The notes beneath the pieces are model-generated. The model did no database searches. It was given only the letters and a program-made list of their open reading frames with translations, and was not told where the DNA came from. From assembly GCA_018105865.1 (NCBI GenBank), contig CM030834.1:22836922-22900921 (forward strand): DNA of 64,000 bases. The letters run 5' to 3'. This DNA is from Metaphire vulgaris. Its lineage: Eukaryota; Annelida; Clitellata; Crassiclitellata; Megascolecidae. The position numbers and the translations under genes were made by a program. This document shows positions 22,951-35,079 of the stretch, piece by piece. How positions within the stretch are numbered: position 1 is the stretch's first letter; the number at the start of each line of letters is the position of its first letter.

Positions 22951-25900
22951 GTATATACTATACATATACATGTATATATATTTGTATGTGTGTGTTTATA
23001 TATACCTATGTTTATATATATGCATATGTTTCGTACTGATATGTTTTTTCAGCAACTGAGTGCCTATAATACGAGGCTTTTCAAGTACAAGGAAAATGGT
23101 GATGATGTTTACGAAATTCGTCTAGCGTCAGCTAAAAGCAATGGTTTGTTCTTATACAATAAATGCATTGCTATATATTTGTTTATGCGTATGTTATGCC
23201 ATGTAGCAAAGCATTTATACAGCGCCTCTTTGGACGGCAACTCAGAATCGCTTTCGAATGAGAAATAGGTTTTCAAACGTTTCAAGAAGAGTGTAACGTG
23301 TAACGTAGTCTTTGCTTGCAAGCCTTTGTATGCTTGCACCAAGCATAGTCCAGGGGATCTGACCATGTTGGTTCCACTCAAGTAATTGATACATTTAACT
23401 TCGGTCTATTGGTACTTTTAATTTCAGTGTGTTGGTACTTTTAAGTTTTAAAATATTTTCAGATGAGAAGCATTCGCTGCCTGTTTTTGGGACGTATGAC
23501 TTTACCACAAAAGATTCCAAAAATGTCAAGGTCAAGGTGACGCGTGGTGACTATGGTCCGCTGCTTCAGTTGGTGGTGGAAAACCTTGCGCAAGCCAAGG
23601 TCAGTATCTTGGTTGGAACTTAGAACTCGGATAATATGGTGGCTTTTTATTTCACGGTTTATGCTTTAAAATTGGTTTTATTTCTTTGTCGTGGCATTTC
23701 ATGTTTCTTCATCCTAACTAAGGCACCATTAACCCCTTAACTGGGGATCCCAGATATATCCGTCCATTTTACATTGAGTTACAGTTAAATACCCAGTTAA
23801 GGGGTTAATCAATGCAAATGTTAACCCTTAGACTGCCACGTACTTTGTGATTATGTGCAGTTGGAACCTGGGGGGAGGCATATTGTGTACAGATAATAAT
23901 ATATTTATTTGCTGATTTCTATGGTTCTGTGTTTGGTTCATTTGGTGTGCGTACGTATTTCGCATCTCTATGAAGCTGTGTTTGTGGTGATTCTTTCCAT
24001 TTTGATTTAGTTGCACTCTGCAAACGACACCGAAGTAAAAATGTTGGATAAATACATTGAGAGCTTCACCGAAGGATCGGTTGATGCGCACAAGGACGGA
24101 TCACGATTCTGGATTCAGAATAAGGGACCAATAATCGAACTGTGAGCTACTGCTGCTTCAAATAAATAAATAAATATGTATTTATACCAGATGATTATAG
24201 GATTATTAGATAATTTATAATAAAATTGGATAATTTTTTGGCATGCAATGTTACTTGTCAATATGTCTGCAGGTGAATTTCTAAATACGCCTTCAGTCTC
24301 ATTCCACGTAAAATCTACTAAAAATCTGGATTTTGCAGCCGTTAAAGTTGATTTTGTATAAACTCTTTTAGCTTATAAATTATTGTTCTTTGTGAAGCAT
24401 TGTTGGAATTTTGTTTTCTGTGCAGTTACATCGGCTTTATCGAATCGTATCGAGATCCTTTTGGTGTTCGAGGAGAGTATGAAGGTATTAGATGAAGAAT
24501 TTGGTTTTGCTGAAGTAAATGAATAAAACGAAGAAAAAGTAAATATGGCAGGCAAACTTACGTTAATTTTACGCTAAATTCAGAACTGTTATTATGTGGA
24601 AACGAATTGTTTTTTAGCTTTGATGACCGTCCATTGAATAATTTTGGACGGTTGTACAAAATTTCATTCGACAGTAGTCGTTTGGTTTTGTCTTTTAGGT
24701 TTTGTGGCTATGGTGAACAAGGAAACGACCAAAAGGCTAAGCGAGCTGGTCGATAAGGCCGAGCACTTTCTACCACTGCTGCCTTGGACCTCTGCCTACG
24801 AGAAGGACAAGTTTCAACGCCCGGACTTTACGTCTCTCGATGTTCTCACTTTTGGAAGCAGCGGCATTCCGGCAGGAATCAACATTCCTAACTGTTGGTA
24901 GTTGATTTCTATTCAGATGTATTAGATTTTTAGCGGGGCATATGCTTGCCGATTTGAATCACAAAAGGCCTGATCTTATTTTAAATTCGCCTCCATCATT
25001 ATGAATTTGCCCGCGGTCGGCATTACGATGCTGGTGCTATAGAAGTTTTTGAATTGTGCTGGTAGTTTGATTTGTCATCTATGGTTCTCTTTGAGCCGTC
25101 TTTTTTGGTTTAGAAACTCGCAGTAAAATTGAAAAATTGGAATTGAAAGCATGCGCTTATGTTCTTGATATAGTCAAATAGTCAAACTGGTTTGGTTTGT
25201 CAGCATATACCCTTTTAAAAATAATATTGCTCTATTAATGCCAACACTGTGTCTTGTATAAGTTGACTAGTCTTTTATGTGACATTAACCAGGTTTGACG
25301 GTATTGTTTTTATGTATTTTGGCTTTTATTTGACCTAGTTTTTGCATGAAGTCAGTCGTGTGACTTATACGAAATGTTTAAAATGTTGGATGACATCGTT
25401 TCAGACGACGACATTCGTCAAACGGAGGGATTTAAGAACGTGTCCCTCGGCAACGTCTTGTCGTCTGTTTTGAAAGATTCAAAGATCACTTTTCTGGGAG
25501 AGAAAGACGAGGTATGCCTGCCAAAGTCGCGCAGAAATAGCCATAAATGTTTTCTGATGTCTTTTAGAACTATAGAACTTAACCCCTTTCTTTTTCAATT
25601 TTTGATGTCAGTGATGTTGCCATGAGAGTTCATGGCATAGATTTTTACCAGTCATGAGTTCTTGCAGCCATTAAAAGGGCATTTTGTAACTCAATGTAAA
25701 ATGGACGGATATATCCGGGATTCCCAGTTAAGGGGTTAAAAGGACATTTGAGCAAAATAAGTAGTAAATCTTCTGTGATGTACTCTATGCTGGGAGCTAA
25801 GATTATGTATATCATTTCCACCTGCTGATATCAATCGTTTCTTAGCATCACACACTTTGTAGTGGATACTTTGAAGATACTAGCAATCCTTATGTCCTCT

Positions 25901-28900
25901 CCTGTCCTAAACCAATCCTCTAGAATGTATATGCAATTTAGCAACTACTGATTCTTTGACCCTGCTTTTGAAACGACTTGAAACTCCTCTCTTTGTCAAT
26001 ATACAGTAATTTGATGTGGGAGTGCTTCTGAGTGATTCTTCTGAAGAGGAGCTATACAAGTATTCTGCTACATTACATCACATTACATTACATTACATAT
26101 GTCACTTTGAGCAGTGTCTGTCTGTGGCATTTGCTTTTTTAAAATGTCCTTTCAGCTAGCCAATACATTGGTATCTACAGTATCTAGTCATCTAGATTAT
26201 TGAAATTGATTGTTTGATTGATTGATTGATTGATTGATGATTGATCTGCGTTTGTGCTGTTAAGGAACTTCTGAGAAAGTTTGCTGCCACTTCTTTTGAG
26301 GTTCAGGTCGGCCTACACGAGCTGCTTGGCCATGGTAGCGGAAAGCTGTTCCAGAAGGTTGGCACAACTGATCTCCTATGTTGGAGAACTATCCCGAATG
26401 ATTGGTTCTATCTACATAGTGCATTCACTCTTTTGAATTCTAGAGTTTCTCTAAATTTTCTTTTCTTTCACCCGATTTACTCTAATTAATGAGACATACT
26501 CGATAAAAATCGAACTCTTGTTTTTCACTCGAAGTAGCGTCAAATTACTGAAGTTGTAACATGAAGTAAAGAAGCTGAGGTTGTCGCTGTGTTTGTTTTA
26601 TAGGATGCCTCCGGAAAATACAATTTTGACATCGAAAATGTTAAGAACTTGGAAACGGGGCAACCAGTAAGCAGTCTTCATGTTCCACAGAGTTCTATGA
26701 ATTTCTTAAGCTTTAGTATTTTCATCGTGAAGTTTATTACGGAGTTTCAGTATTGTAACGTAAGTAAGAAATTTGTTCCGACAATTGGTTTTAATTGCCT
26801 TAATGGGTCCGCACTGTAACAGTGGCTACAGTTCATGCTCTATGACCGAAAGGTCATGGGTTCAAGGTTGTCCTTGTTACTGTGGACATAACCTAGCAAC
26901 CATAGATTGATGAGGCCCAGTGCTTTAGTATTGTGTATTTGTTTGAAATACCTTATGGAATAGGGTAGAATAGTTTTACGTTAATTTGCTGTTAGATAAG
27001 AAGTTGGTACGAACCTGGGGAGGAGTACACTTCGAAGTTCCGAACACTGTCCTCGAGTTACGAGGAATGCCGGGCGGAGTGTGTTGGCATCTTCCTCTGT
27101 CTTTCGTCCGAAATACTTCGGTGCGTTTTTGTGTTCTCACTTTGAGTTGACGTTCGTTTTTTCAATATTCCAAAATTGGTTTTGGACGAAGAGCATGCTT
27201 GCTCCTATTAACCCTTAACTGGGGATCCCAGATATATCCGTCCATTTTACATCGAGTTACAGTTAAATACACGGTTAAGGGGTTAATCGTATATGTTAAC
27301 GTGACTTCGGTTTTATTCTTGTCGGTATTTACATGTCTTGTTGTGCTAATTTATTTAGGATTAACCCTTTCAACCCATTAGGCGGATATTTCGGCTTCAT
27401 AATTTATTGGTTAAATGGATTACGGTTGTCGAAAGGTTAAGGTCGTGTCACGTATTTTTTTGTTGAGTTATTAATCGTCGAAGTCGATTCGTTTTCTCAG
27501 TATCTTTGGACATCACGGTCGTGAGGCAGACGACATCATCTACACGAACTGGCTGAACATGGTGCGATCGGGACTGATGAGTCTTGAATTTTTTTCCCCG
27601 ATAACCAGACTTGGGGACAGGTTAGGACCAGATCAAACTAATAATAAATAATAATAACAAGGTTTAGAGTGGTTCAGTAGGATCTGCCCTGTGTGAGAAC
27701 CACTGTTGTACCCGTCCAATCTAGTACCCTGTAGTACTGAGGTCTATTTTGAAATCATTTGAGATCAAGAATACCTAAGTAAGTATACTTTCTTACTTAC
27801 CTACAGTCCAACTATTGTCACATCTTTGAACTAAGATGTGTGCATTATTTACAATATGTACACATACGTAAGAAAAATCAAAATGTTTATGCTTATTGTA
27901 GTAGTATTTCACAAAAGCTTGACCTTTGTGACCTTTTGCAAATCATGCCCTTCAGGCTCACTGTCAGGCTCGTTTTGTCATCCTCCGGGTTCTCCTGAAG
28001 GCCGAGGAGAACCTCGTGGCGGTTACGAGGACCGTCGGCAGCGACGGCCAGCCTGACATACTTATTCAACTCGACCGTAGCAAGATCAATACAGTTGGGA
28101 AGACGGCGATTGGAAACTTCCTGAAAAAGCTACAGGTATATTGACGTTTGAAAAATTGCACGATCAGTATCGACTGTACATAGACTTCGCATTGTGGCTT
28201 CGGTATTAGATTCCTTCCGTGAATCTCTATGGTCCTTGGTGACCGGGAAATAGCATGATGTTGTACGTATGTGAAGAGTTGTAGTCTAACGTTCCATTTC
28301 AGATCATTATACATCTTGTAACATTGTGTAATATAAATGAGTGAATTTTTCCATTGTTGTCATTATATAATGTATATACATCACTGTGTTATACTATTTC
28401 TTTATGAAACCAGAAAAGGTGTGGCTCGACTTTGAACAGGTTCAATTCCATTGTTTTACCTGGTAACATTTTCGCTATCATGTCTCTTTTGAGGTCTAAC
28501 ATCCAGCCTTTCTTTTTGTTACCGGCGTAATGCAGGTACAGGTTTGTGCGATTGTGTATTCTAGTTGTACAAGTCAACTGCCGACTTTGCCTCCGGGAAG
28601 GAGATGTTCGACAGACTATCGAACGTTAACGACCACGAAGCGCCGCACTTCCTGTCCCTGAGGACCATCGTACTGCAGCGGCGACAGCCGAGGAAGATAT
28701 TCGTGCAGTGCAACACTGCGCTGAACGGTAATGCACTGCGTTCGATTTCAGCGGATTTTGTGCTTCGCTTGGGATTGTGCGGTTAAATTTGCGTCGAATT
28801 TAGCCAGCCTTAGGCTCCCGCGGGTATCGAACCTGCGACCTTCTGTTGGTTTCCATGCCGATGTTGTTATCGCTCTGCTACCGTTTAAAAATATCGTATG

Positions 28901-29096
28901 CCGAATTTTATTTACAAGCTTTTGAACGGTGCGTCTTTCAGAGAATAACGACGTCGTTCTGCACGAATACGAAGCCAGTCCTGCTGGTCTGATCCAGTCC
29001 TTTGTGGAGCGATTTCCAGACGGAAAAACTGATGCTTACCTCGAGGAATTGTGGAGGAAAGATGTGAAACATTTTCCAGATGTTGCCACAGTCTGA
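19945..29096 (+). CDS. DPP3: Dipeptidyl peptidase III (zinc exopeptidase, family M49)
   Basis: Cytosolic zinc peptidase that removes dipeptides from the N-terminus of short peptides; vertebrate DPP3 also binds KEAP1. Eighteen exons: 19945-20106, 20639-20755, 21220-21309, 21566-21703, 22240-22314, 23053-23143, 23463-23599, 24011-24141, 24426-24484, 24699-24893, 25405-25511, 26265-26357, 26604-26666, 26996-27120, 27501-27620, 27956-28135, 28565-28727, 28942-29096. They total 2201 bp; one added base gives 733 residues, against 737 in human. The M49 signature HELLGH begins near residue 452 in exon 12, and the third zinc ligand lies in SSYEECRAE (exon 14, near residue 509). Other family blocks are [52 protein letters not shown] and [11 protein letters not shown]. 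Every junction phase agrees except exon 15 to 16: exon 15 is one base short after a T7C4 tract at about 27588-27598. The exon 10 donor (GTTGGT) is weak. Confidence 0.94.
21893..21965 (+). repeat. 5S rRNA-like fragment in DPP3 intron 4
   Basis: CATCCGGATTGTGAAGTTAAGC followed by ACG resembles the internal control region of eukaryotic 5S rRNA (ATCCGATCTCGGAAGTTAAGCAACG). The match fades on both sides, so this is a degenerate pseudogene or a 5S-derived SINE head, not a functional gene. Confidence 0.4.
22757..22936. repeat. (GT)n/(TA)n microsatellite in DPP3 intron 5
   Basis: A GT run is followed by a long TA run and then TATACATA-type imperfect repeats reaching about 23040, only a few bases before exon 6 of DPP3. 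Confidence 0.9.
23729..23808. mobile_element. 80-bp TTAA-flanked MITE, copy 2
   Basis: Full copy with intact 17-bp inverted ends TTAACCCCTTAACTGGG and the internal phrase GATATATCCGTCCATTTTAC. It lies in DPP3 intron 7. Confidence 0.9.
25686..25739. mobile_element. 80-bp TTAA-flanked MITE, truncated copy 3
   Basis: Reverse-orientation copy lacking its outer left quarter; the internal phrase and the right end CCCAGTTAAGGGGTTAA are intact. It lies in DPP3 intron 11. Confidence 0.85.
26807..26905 (+). repeat. tRNA-derived SINE-like unit in DPP3 intron 13
   Basis: ACTGTAACAGTGGCTACAG is A-box-like and GGGTTCAAGG, about 45 bp later, is B-box-like, with a CCGAAAGG loop phrase between. It does not fold as a complete tRNA. 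Confidence 0.45.
27208..27286. mobile_element. TTAA-flanked MITE, copy 4 (79 bp)
   Basis: Full copy with one base lost in the left terminal C run and one mismatch (CGG for CAG) in the right end. It lies in DPP3 intron 14. Confidence 0.9.
27639..27720 (-). repeat. SINE-like unit with ATT tail
   Basis: On the minus strand the order is AACAGTGGTTCTCACACAGG, then GCAGATCCTACTGAACCACTC, then TAAACC and an (ATT)-rich tail. The same unit recurs at 52808-52850, 53838-53890, 59984-60036 and 60881-60931, each time next to an ATT/TAA microsatellite. Confidence 0.6.
28810..28883 (-). repeat. tRNA-like sequence in DPP3 intron 17
   Basis: Read on the minus strand it starts CGGTAGCAGAGCGAT (A-box-like) and has AGGTTCGATACCC (a near-perfect B box) with matching T-arm bases. 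The 5' and 3' ends do not pair as a convincing acceptor stem, so a tRNA pseudogene or SINE head is more likely than a working tRNA. Confidence 0.45.
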
Positions 29097-29854
29097 TTGT
29101 TGAACAACCACCCTGTGGCCAGCACCTTGATGGCTTGGCTATTACGATGACGTCATACACGAGTACCATTTCATTTTGATCGTAGATTAACCGAAGATTT
29201 TTGCCTTGAACTGCTTGCTAACTATTGATGCAAACATTTTAACGCTAAGATATATTAACCCTAAGTTGCAGAAATCAGAATTTATCTCATGCCAGGTATT
29301 TAGTCATACAGATTTAACGTATTTGAGGATGACGAATGCGGTGACTGAGTTGCTTGTATGTACAGGGTGCGATTTGTATGGGGGGAAGAGGAGATTTCCC
29401 CCCACTGCCCAACTGCATTCCCCCACCACTACATCCCCCCACTGCTACACTTCCCCAACAACTACATCCCCAAACTCGACATATTTCCCCACCCCACCCC
29501 AATGCTCCAGGTCACAAATCGCATCCTGTGTATGTACATGGTTGAGAGTTCATATTTTAGACATCATTGGAAATGTGATTATTTTCTGAAACTTATTATT
29601 GAGAGTAATTTTTTTGCACTCTGTATCTGCCTTTTTTGTCTCCGCGAGTATACAACGCGTATTTCATTTTCTGATTTTATTCCGTGTATTTCAGACTTTG
29701 TAATATCGTTCGGTATTTGCGCTTGAATTGTGTTTTTGAGACAAATGTCTTGGGGGGGGGGCGGGGGTTTAGTTGTATTTGGTTATCGTTTGTGCTGATT
29801 CCGTTGATCTTTTAACTGCGGCTATTGCCCCTCTATATTTGCCTGTTGTGTGGT

Positions 29855-29860
29855 AATAAA
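29855..29860 (+). terminator. DPP3 polyadenylation signal
   Basis: An AATAAA hexamer followed within about 20 bases by a T/GT-rich stretch lies 760 bp past the DPP3 stop codon. It is the best poly(A) signal seen before the neurexin 3' end approaches from the other strand. Confidence 0.6.
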
Positions 29861-30033
29861 GACGTGCTGCTTTGTACACAGTGTGTTGAAATTATCTTAG
29901 ACATGTGGGACTAGAACTAGTACATGACCAACCGAAGTCGATCGAAGCAGCTGTCAAACTTTTTCAAACCCCCTCGCCCCTAAATTGTTGATGTAATTAA
30001 TGAACAGCCCCTCAGTAAGTCGATCGAGCAGGG

Positions 30034-30210
30034 CCTGTTTTAACGTGCAGTGGTACAGTGAAAATGTGCAGTGGTAAAATGCAATTTTCCTTGCTTTGTG
30101 CAGTGATACATTTTCCGGACGACCTTTTTTTACTTGTTCTTTGTGCGGATGTACACAAATTTTTTGAGTTTAGTGCAGTGATACATTTTTTCGCGGTCTA
30201 AGATGTGATT
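30034..30210. repeat. Dispersed repeat, copy A (GGGCCTGTT...AACGTGCAGTG)
   Basis: It shares about 170 bp with 63731-63900 in the same orientation: AACGTGCAGTGGTA, then TGCAATTTTC, TTTGTGCAGTGAT, TTTCCGGACGACCT and GAGTTTAGTGCAGTGATA. The unit contains the phrase GTGCAGTG(G/A)T three to four times at intervals. Its class is unknown. Confidence 0.8.
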
Positions 30211-30892
30211 TTCACAGTCTTAGCCTCCTAAACCACTTCAAATCACATTATTAAACATTTTTTTAAAAATATTTGGTCCATTGATGACAGGTTTTATAGA
30301 CAACAAAAACACAATCTATAATAGAAGGGCGTGATTTATGTCCAAAATGCAATAAAACTCACTTATGGGCTGCTTAAACTTGTTTTAAAAAAATTGCGGA
30401 ACTCCGACCGCCGTTAAAAGGAAGAAGGGTGAATGGTCCATCCCATGGGAGGTCTGAATAGTGGACACCCCCAAGTTTTCCGGCAGATCGCCGCCTCTGC
30501 CAGGACCCCTTGACGGTAAATGCAGTTTATGACCACAGCTTAAAAATTAAAAAGTGACCGGTGGGCCCTGAGGTCAACCAGGGGACGAGGGTCCCATTTT
30601 GTAACCCGATGCGCCACTGTTTCAAGTTTCGTCTCGACATGTGCCGATAAAGTATAGAGAAGCAATGAATGATACGTCTTTGGACGATGTGGTGTTACAT
30701 ATTGGTGTAAACTTGAATAATAAGGTAAAGGGAACCCCACTGGGCCCTATATATATGCTGCTTTCCCCTTCCCTATGGTAACCGCTCAAAAAAATTGGGG
30801 GGGGGCGTGCCTAGATGACTAACAGAAGAAGATTACGCCTATGCGATGCTGTTGATATCATTTTTTCGTGACTTTTTTCGACACGCCAAATC

Positions 30893-33800
30893 CTAAACGT
30901 ACCATTCTTTTACGTCTTTGCGTTTCGTATTCGTTGCTGTGGCAGTCGCACTGCTGGGGTCGGTTGAACTCGACAGTGGGGGTACCTTTGCACGCGACGC
31001 CGCGCTCTTGTCCCCCACCACGCCGGCGGGTGGTGGCCCCGCCGTCGTGTCGAAGGTCCCAGCGGCTGGCCCCGGCAGCGCCTTCTTGGCCACGCCGCCG
31101 CCGCCGCAGCCGCCGATCGTCTGCGTTTTCGGCGGCGGCTCGGCGCCCAGAACCTTCGACTGGTTCCCGTCTTTCCCGGTGCGGTACTGGAACAGCACGA
31201 AGGCGAGCATGGCCAGCAGGAGGATGAGCGCGATGGCGATGCCGAGGATCAGTCCGATGTTCATCGCCAGTTGGTCGATCGTCCCTTGGCGCTCCGTGGG
31301 AACGAGAACGGAACTGGAGTCGCCGTCGCCTCCGTGGTCACGTGACGAGCTGCGATTTCCGTTCGTTTCCGGTCTATCGGTGGGTCCTCCCCCTCCTCCT
31401 CCTCCTCCTCCCGCTCCTCCTCCTCATCCTCCTCTGTTGTCTTGAAAGTGGGGCCCGGTTGGAGCCCTGCGGATGTGTATAGCGGCGGAGGAGACGACGA
31501 TGATGATGATGATGATGGTATAGAGAGTCTGTCGTCGTGATATTGCGTCGAATGACGACTTGTGGCGGTTCGAAGACGAACCGACGACGACGACGGCGAC
31601 GGCCATTTCCGGTCGTCGGAACCGGAAGTCGCCGTCGGTGAGACGAGCGCAGTGGGCAGAACTGCTTCTTCCTGATTCGTCGTCGTCGTCGACCAAAATG
31701 GCGGCTTCGAAGAGGAAGAGGAGGAGGTAGAGGATGTCGGCAAGGACGCGCGATTCGAAGAGGAGGAGGAGAAGGAGGAGGAGGATGAGGACGCAGTATT
31801 CGATTCGTTTCCGGTCGTTTCCGTCGACCGATGCATGTAGATGATGTCGTCGTTCGAGACGCCGGAAGTGACGACAGCAACGGCGGCGGCGGCGGCCGAG
31901 TTGGCGGCCACTTCGAGTCCACTTCCTGAGGAAAAGACGTGACAGTCTTCGTCGTCCGGAGAACAGAGGTCGCTTCCCGACACTTCTCCTTCCGCCGGGA
32001 AACCGTCAATCGACATGACCGCCGCCGTCACTCCGCCGAGGTCCCTATGCCCGGCGTCACACAGAGCAAAAGTGCATGAGTGGGTAGAGGAGGCACGTAT
32101 AATATATGGAATAATAAGAAACATATGGCATATATGGAATAATCTTCCAATATCGATGAAAAATATAGCCTGTTTAGCAATTTTCAAGAGTAAACTCAAA
32201 TTACTGCTCATTACACAATAGTAAATTAATTATCATAACCAGATTTCTAATATGAAACTATTGATAAATCTGCTATAAAATATTTGCCTCTGTTTTCATA
32301 ATCATGCATCATCTATGTCTGCTTATAAATTATGCATTTTCTATATCTGCTGTATGTCGTAATAATTATGCATTACCTATGTCTGCTGTTATTATACCTA
32401 ATATAATATTACAATATTTTGGTTACTTCCTTTGGGAATTCTCGATCCTTTAGTAGCCTTATTTCTCTCTTCCTGTCATTCAAGTATTAATTTTTTTTAT
32501 CTCTATACTAGTTAAGAATAAAGTTCTACATGTTTATCTCTTCTAATTTTAAATTGAATTTTGATCTGACTGTATTATATAAAAAATTAATGTATGTAAT
32601 ATGTATGACGTTGAAGGAATAAATGAATTTGATTTGGGGAGGGCATAATGTAATTTGGGGAGGGGGTATAAATCTTTAAAAACTTTGAAAATCTTAAAAA
32701 CCACGTTTAAAATGTTAAATTAGTCTGATTTTTTGTGGGGGTATATATCCATATACTCCTCCCCGTCGCTACGCCCCTGATCGAATATGTTAAATCCATT
32801 CTAAATCATCGTCTTAAAACTCTGTAAAACGTATTCGTCCATTTATTGATTCTTTCTTTCTGTCTTTAATCAGCAGTCCGTTTCTGTGTAGAATTCCTAA
32901 AATTCGTTTCCATTTTGTTCTGGTAAAGAACGTTGGCCTACTAATGACGTCAGCAATATCCTACACAGCCAATATTCGATTGATTTCGTGTCAGGGGGCA
33001 GTCCATCCAATGTACAGTGTCTTCTTCTTCCCTTCTTCCCACTCTCTGTCTGCCCTACTAGGACTGTTCATGCTTATTTCGTGCGTGCATTTCGACGATT
33101 ATTTTTCGAGGATAATAAGCCAGCCAATTCTCTTTCAGGCCTCAGAGGTCCATTTAAAGTTTTTAAACGTGTCCAGCGTGACAATTTTTATTAGTTTTTA
33201 TAGCCCTTTTCTGTGCTTTCCGAAATTTTGTCGTTGAAATATGTTTCCCTTTAAAAATGGCTTACGTCTTTGAAGCCTTTGGTAGTGGCAGTTATTTCAT
33301 GCTCGGGTACAGAAGGGGAGTTGTATAGGCCTAAATTCTTGTAAAAACCACGCTACATGTGGTGGTAGCCACTCGTAATGGGAAATTCGTGAAGGGTTCG
33401 TTCCCTAATTACTCCCGCATTTCTCTTTTTTTGTTATCTGCTGGTTGTGGCCTTTGATTCGTGGCCCGTAATTATTTTTTTCCACTCGTTTCACAAAAAG
33501 CGCAGAATTAAGTAAAATGTTCTATGCACAGGCGGATTTAGAGTTTAATATTTGGGTAGGCTAGCATGGGGGGGTCTGGGGTGCCATCCAGCACGCGACA
33601 GACCTGGTGTTGATAGAAAAAAATTTTTTTTTTGTTTTGGTGGGATTAGTTGGTAGGCTTAAGCCTACCCTAGCGTTTAATAAAATCCGCCTATGGTTCT
33701 GTGGTTCCAAATAAGCGACGAAGAAGATATTTACGGCGGCTGCAGAGTTCGGGGTTTTCAGGGCTACGGGGGAATTTTAGGCTTAGGCCCCTATAATGCT

Positions 33801-34016
33801 GACTAGAAAATCTGAAGTAAGCTTACTAGCGATGCACCTATAACTATGAAGAAAAACATTTGCTATAGACGAGCGATAGAGCCTTACTCTTCAAGGTAGT
33901 TACTGCAGGGGCGTAGCCAGGAATTTGATTTGGGAGGGTAAAATATTTTGGGGCGGGTATAAATCTGAACTATAACCCACATAAACCATATAAACCACAC
34001 ATATAACCACACGTCG

Positions 34017-34094
<78 letters not shown>

Positions 34095-34824
34095 GTGTTT
34101 CTGTCTCTCGACAGGTCCAGGTATCCAGTTATTCCATTCCGATCGATTGCTTGCTTCTTCTTTGAGTTCCACATGTAAATCACATAAAAACTTTAAGGTA
34201 GGCTGATTTAGGGGAAGCATATATTCCGATATACCCCCCCCCCATCGCTACGCCCCTGGTAGTTAGTTCTTAATTGGTCGTATTTTGAGCAGACGGACCG
34301 AAAGACGAACGAATCTACCTACACCTGCCTAATTGGTCCATCAAAAGCGCATGTACACCAGGTATATAGCGACAGAGGCGGTCTTCACAGGAAAGGAAAA
34401 ATTTGCTTCTCAGTGCAACGACGACGACAACGACTACTACTACTAAATAAACCCGTGGATTGAAAGAAAGTACAAATGGAAGCGGGGACGAATGACAACG
34501 GAGTTGTGGGTGGGGGTAGGGGTAGGGGGCAGGATACGCTGTATGGGGTTTACAAGCGGACGGGATCGATGGAAGAAGAGAGGATGAATTTATTCGCGGT
34601 GATTGGACGTCACGGCGAGACCGTCTTTTGCATGCGTTCGGCTGATGGGGTCGTATGTGGATGGGGAGTGGGGGTTGGAGTGGGGTGGGGTGGGGGTGGA
34701 GAGGCAGAAGGGGCAGACGGCGGCGGCGGCGGAGAAATTTACCCAACGATCGGTTTCTATCGGGGGCTTAATAACGAGATTCAGTGTCGATGATCGATCG
34801 CTGTACGTTTGCCCATCTGTTGCC

Positions 34825-34887
<63 letters not shown>

Positions 34888-35027
34888 GTCTCTCTTTGTG
34901 TGTCTGTCTTTAAATGCGTCTGTTTCTCTCTGCCTGTTTCACTCTCTTTTCCGTCATTTCTTCTGTCCGTTCTGTCCATAAGCCTACAGGGGAAAGACAT
35001 AAACATCGTTATAGTACTAGTAGAGGA

Positions 35028-35079
<52 letters not shown>

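Noticed and set aside
30918..31445. Long plus-strand open frame opposite the last neurexin exon
   Set aside because: It is the antisense shadow of the GC-rich neurexin coding exon; the minus strand has the membrane segment and the conserved KEWYV end.
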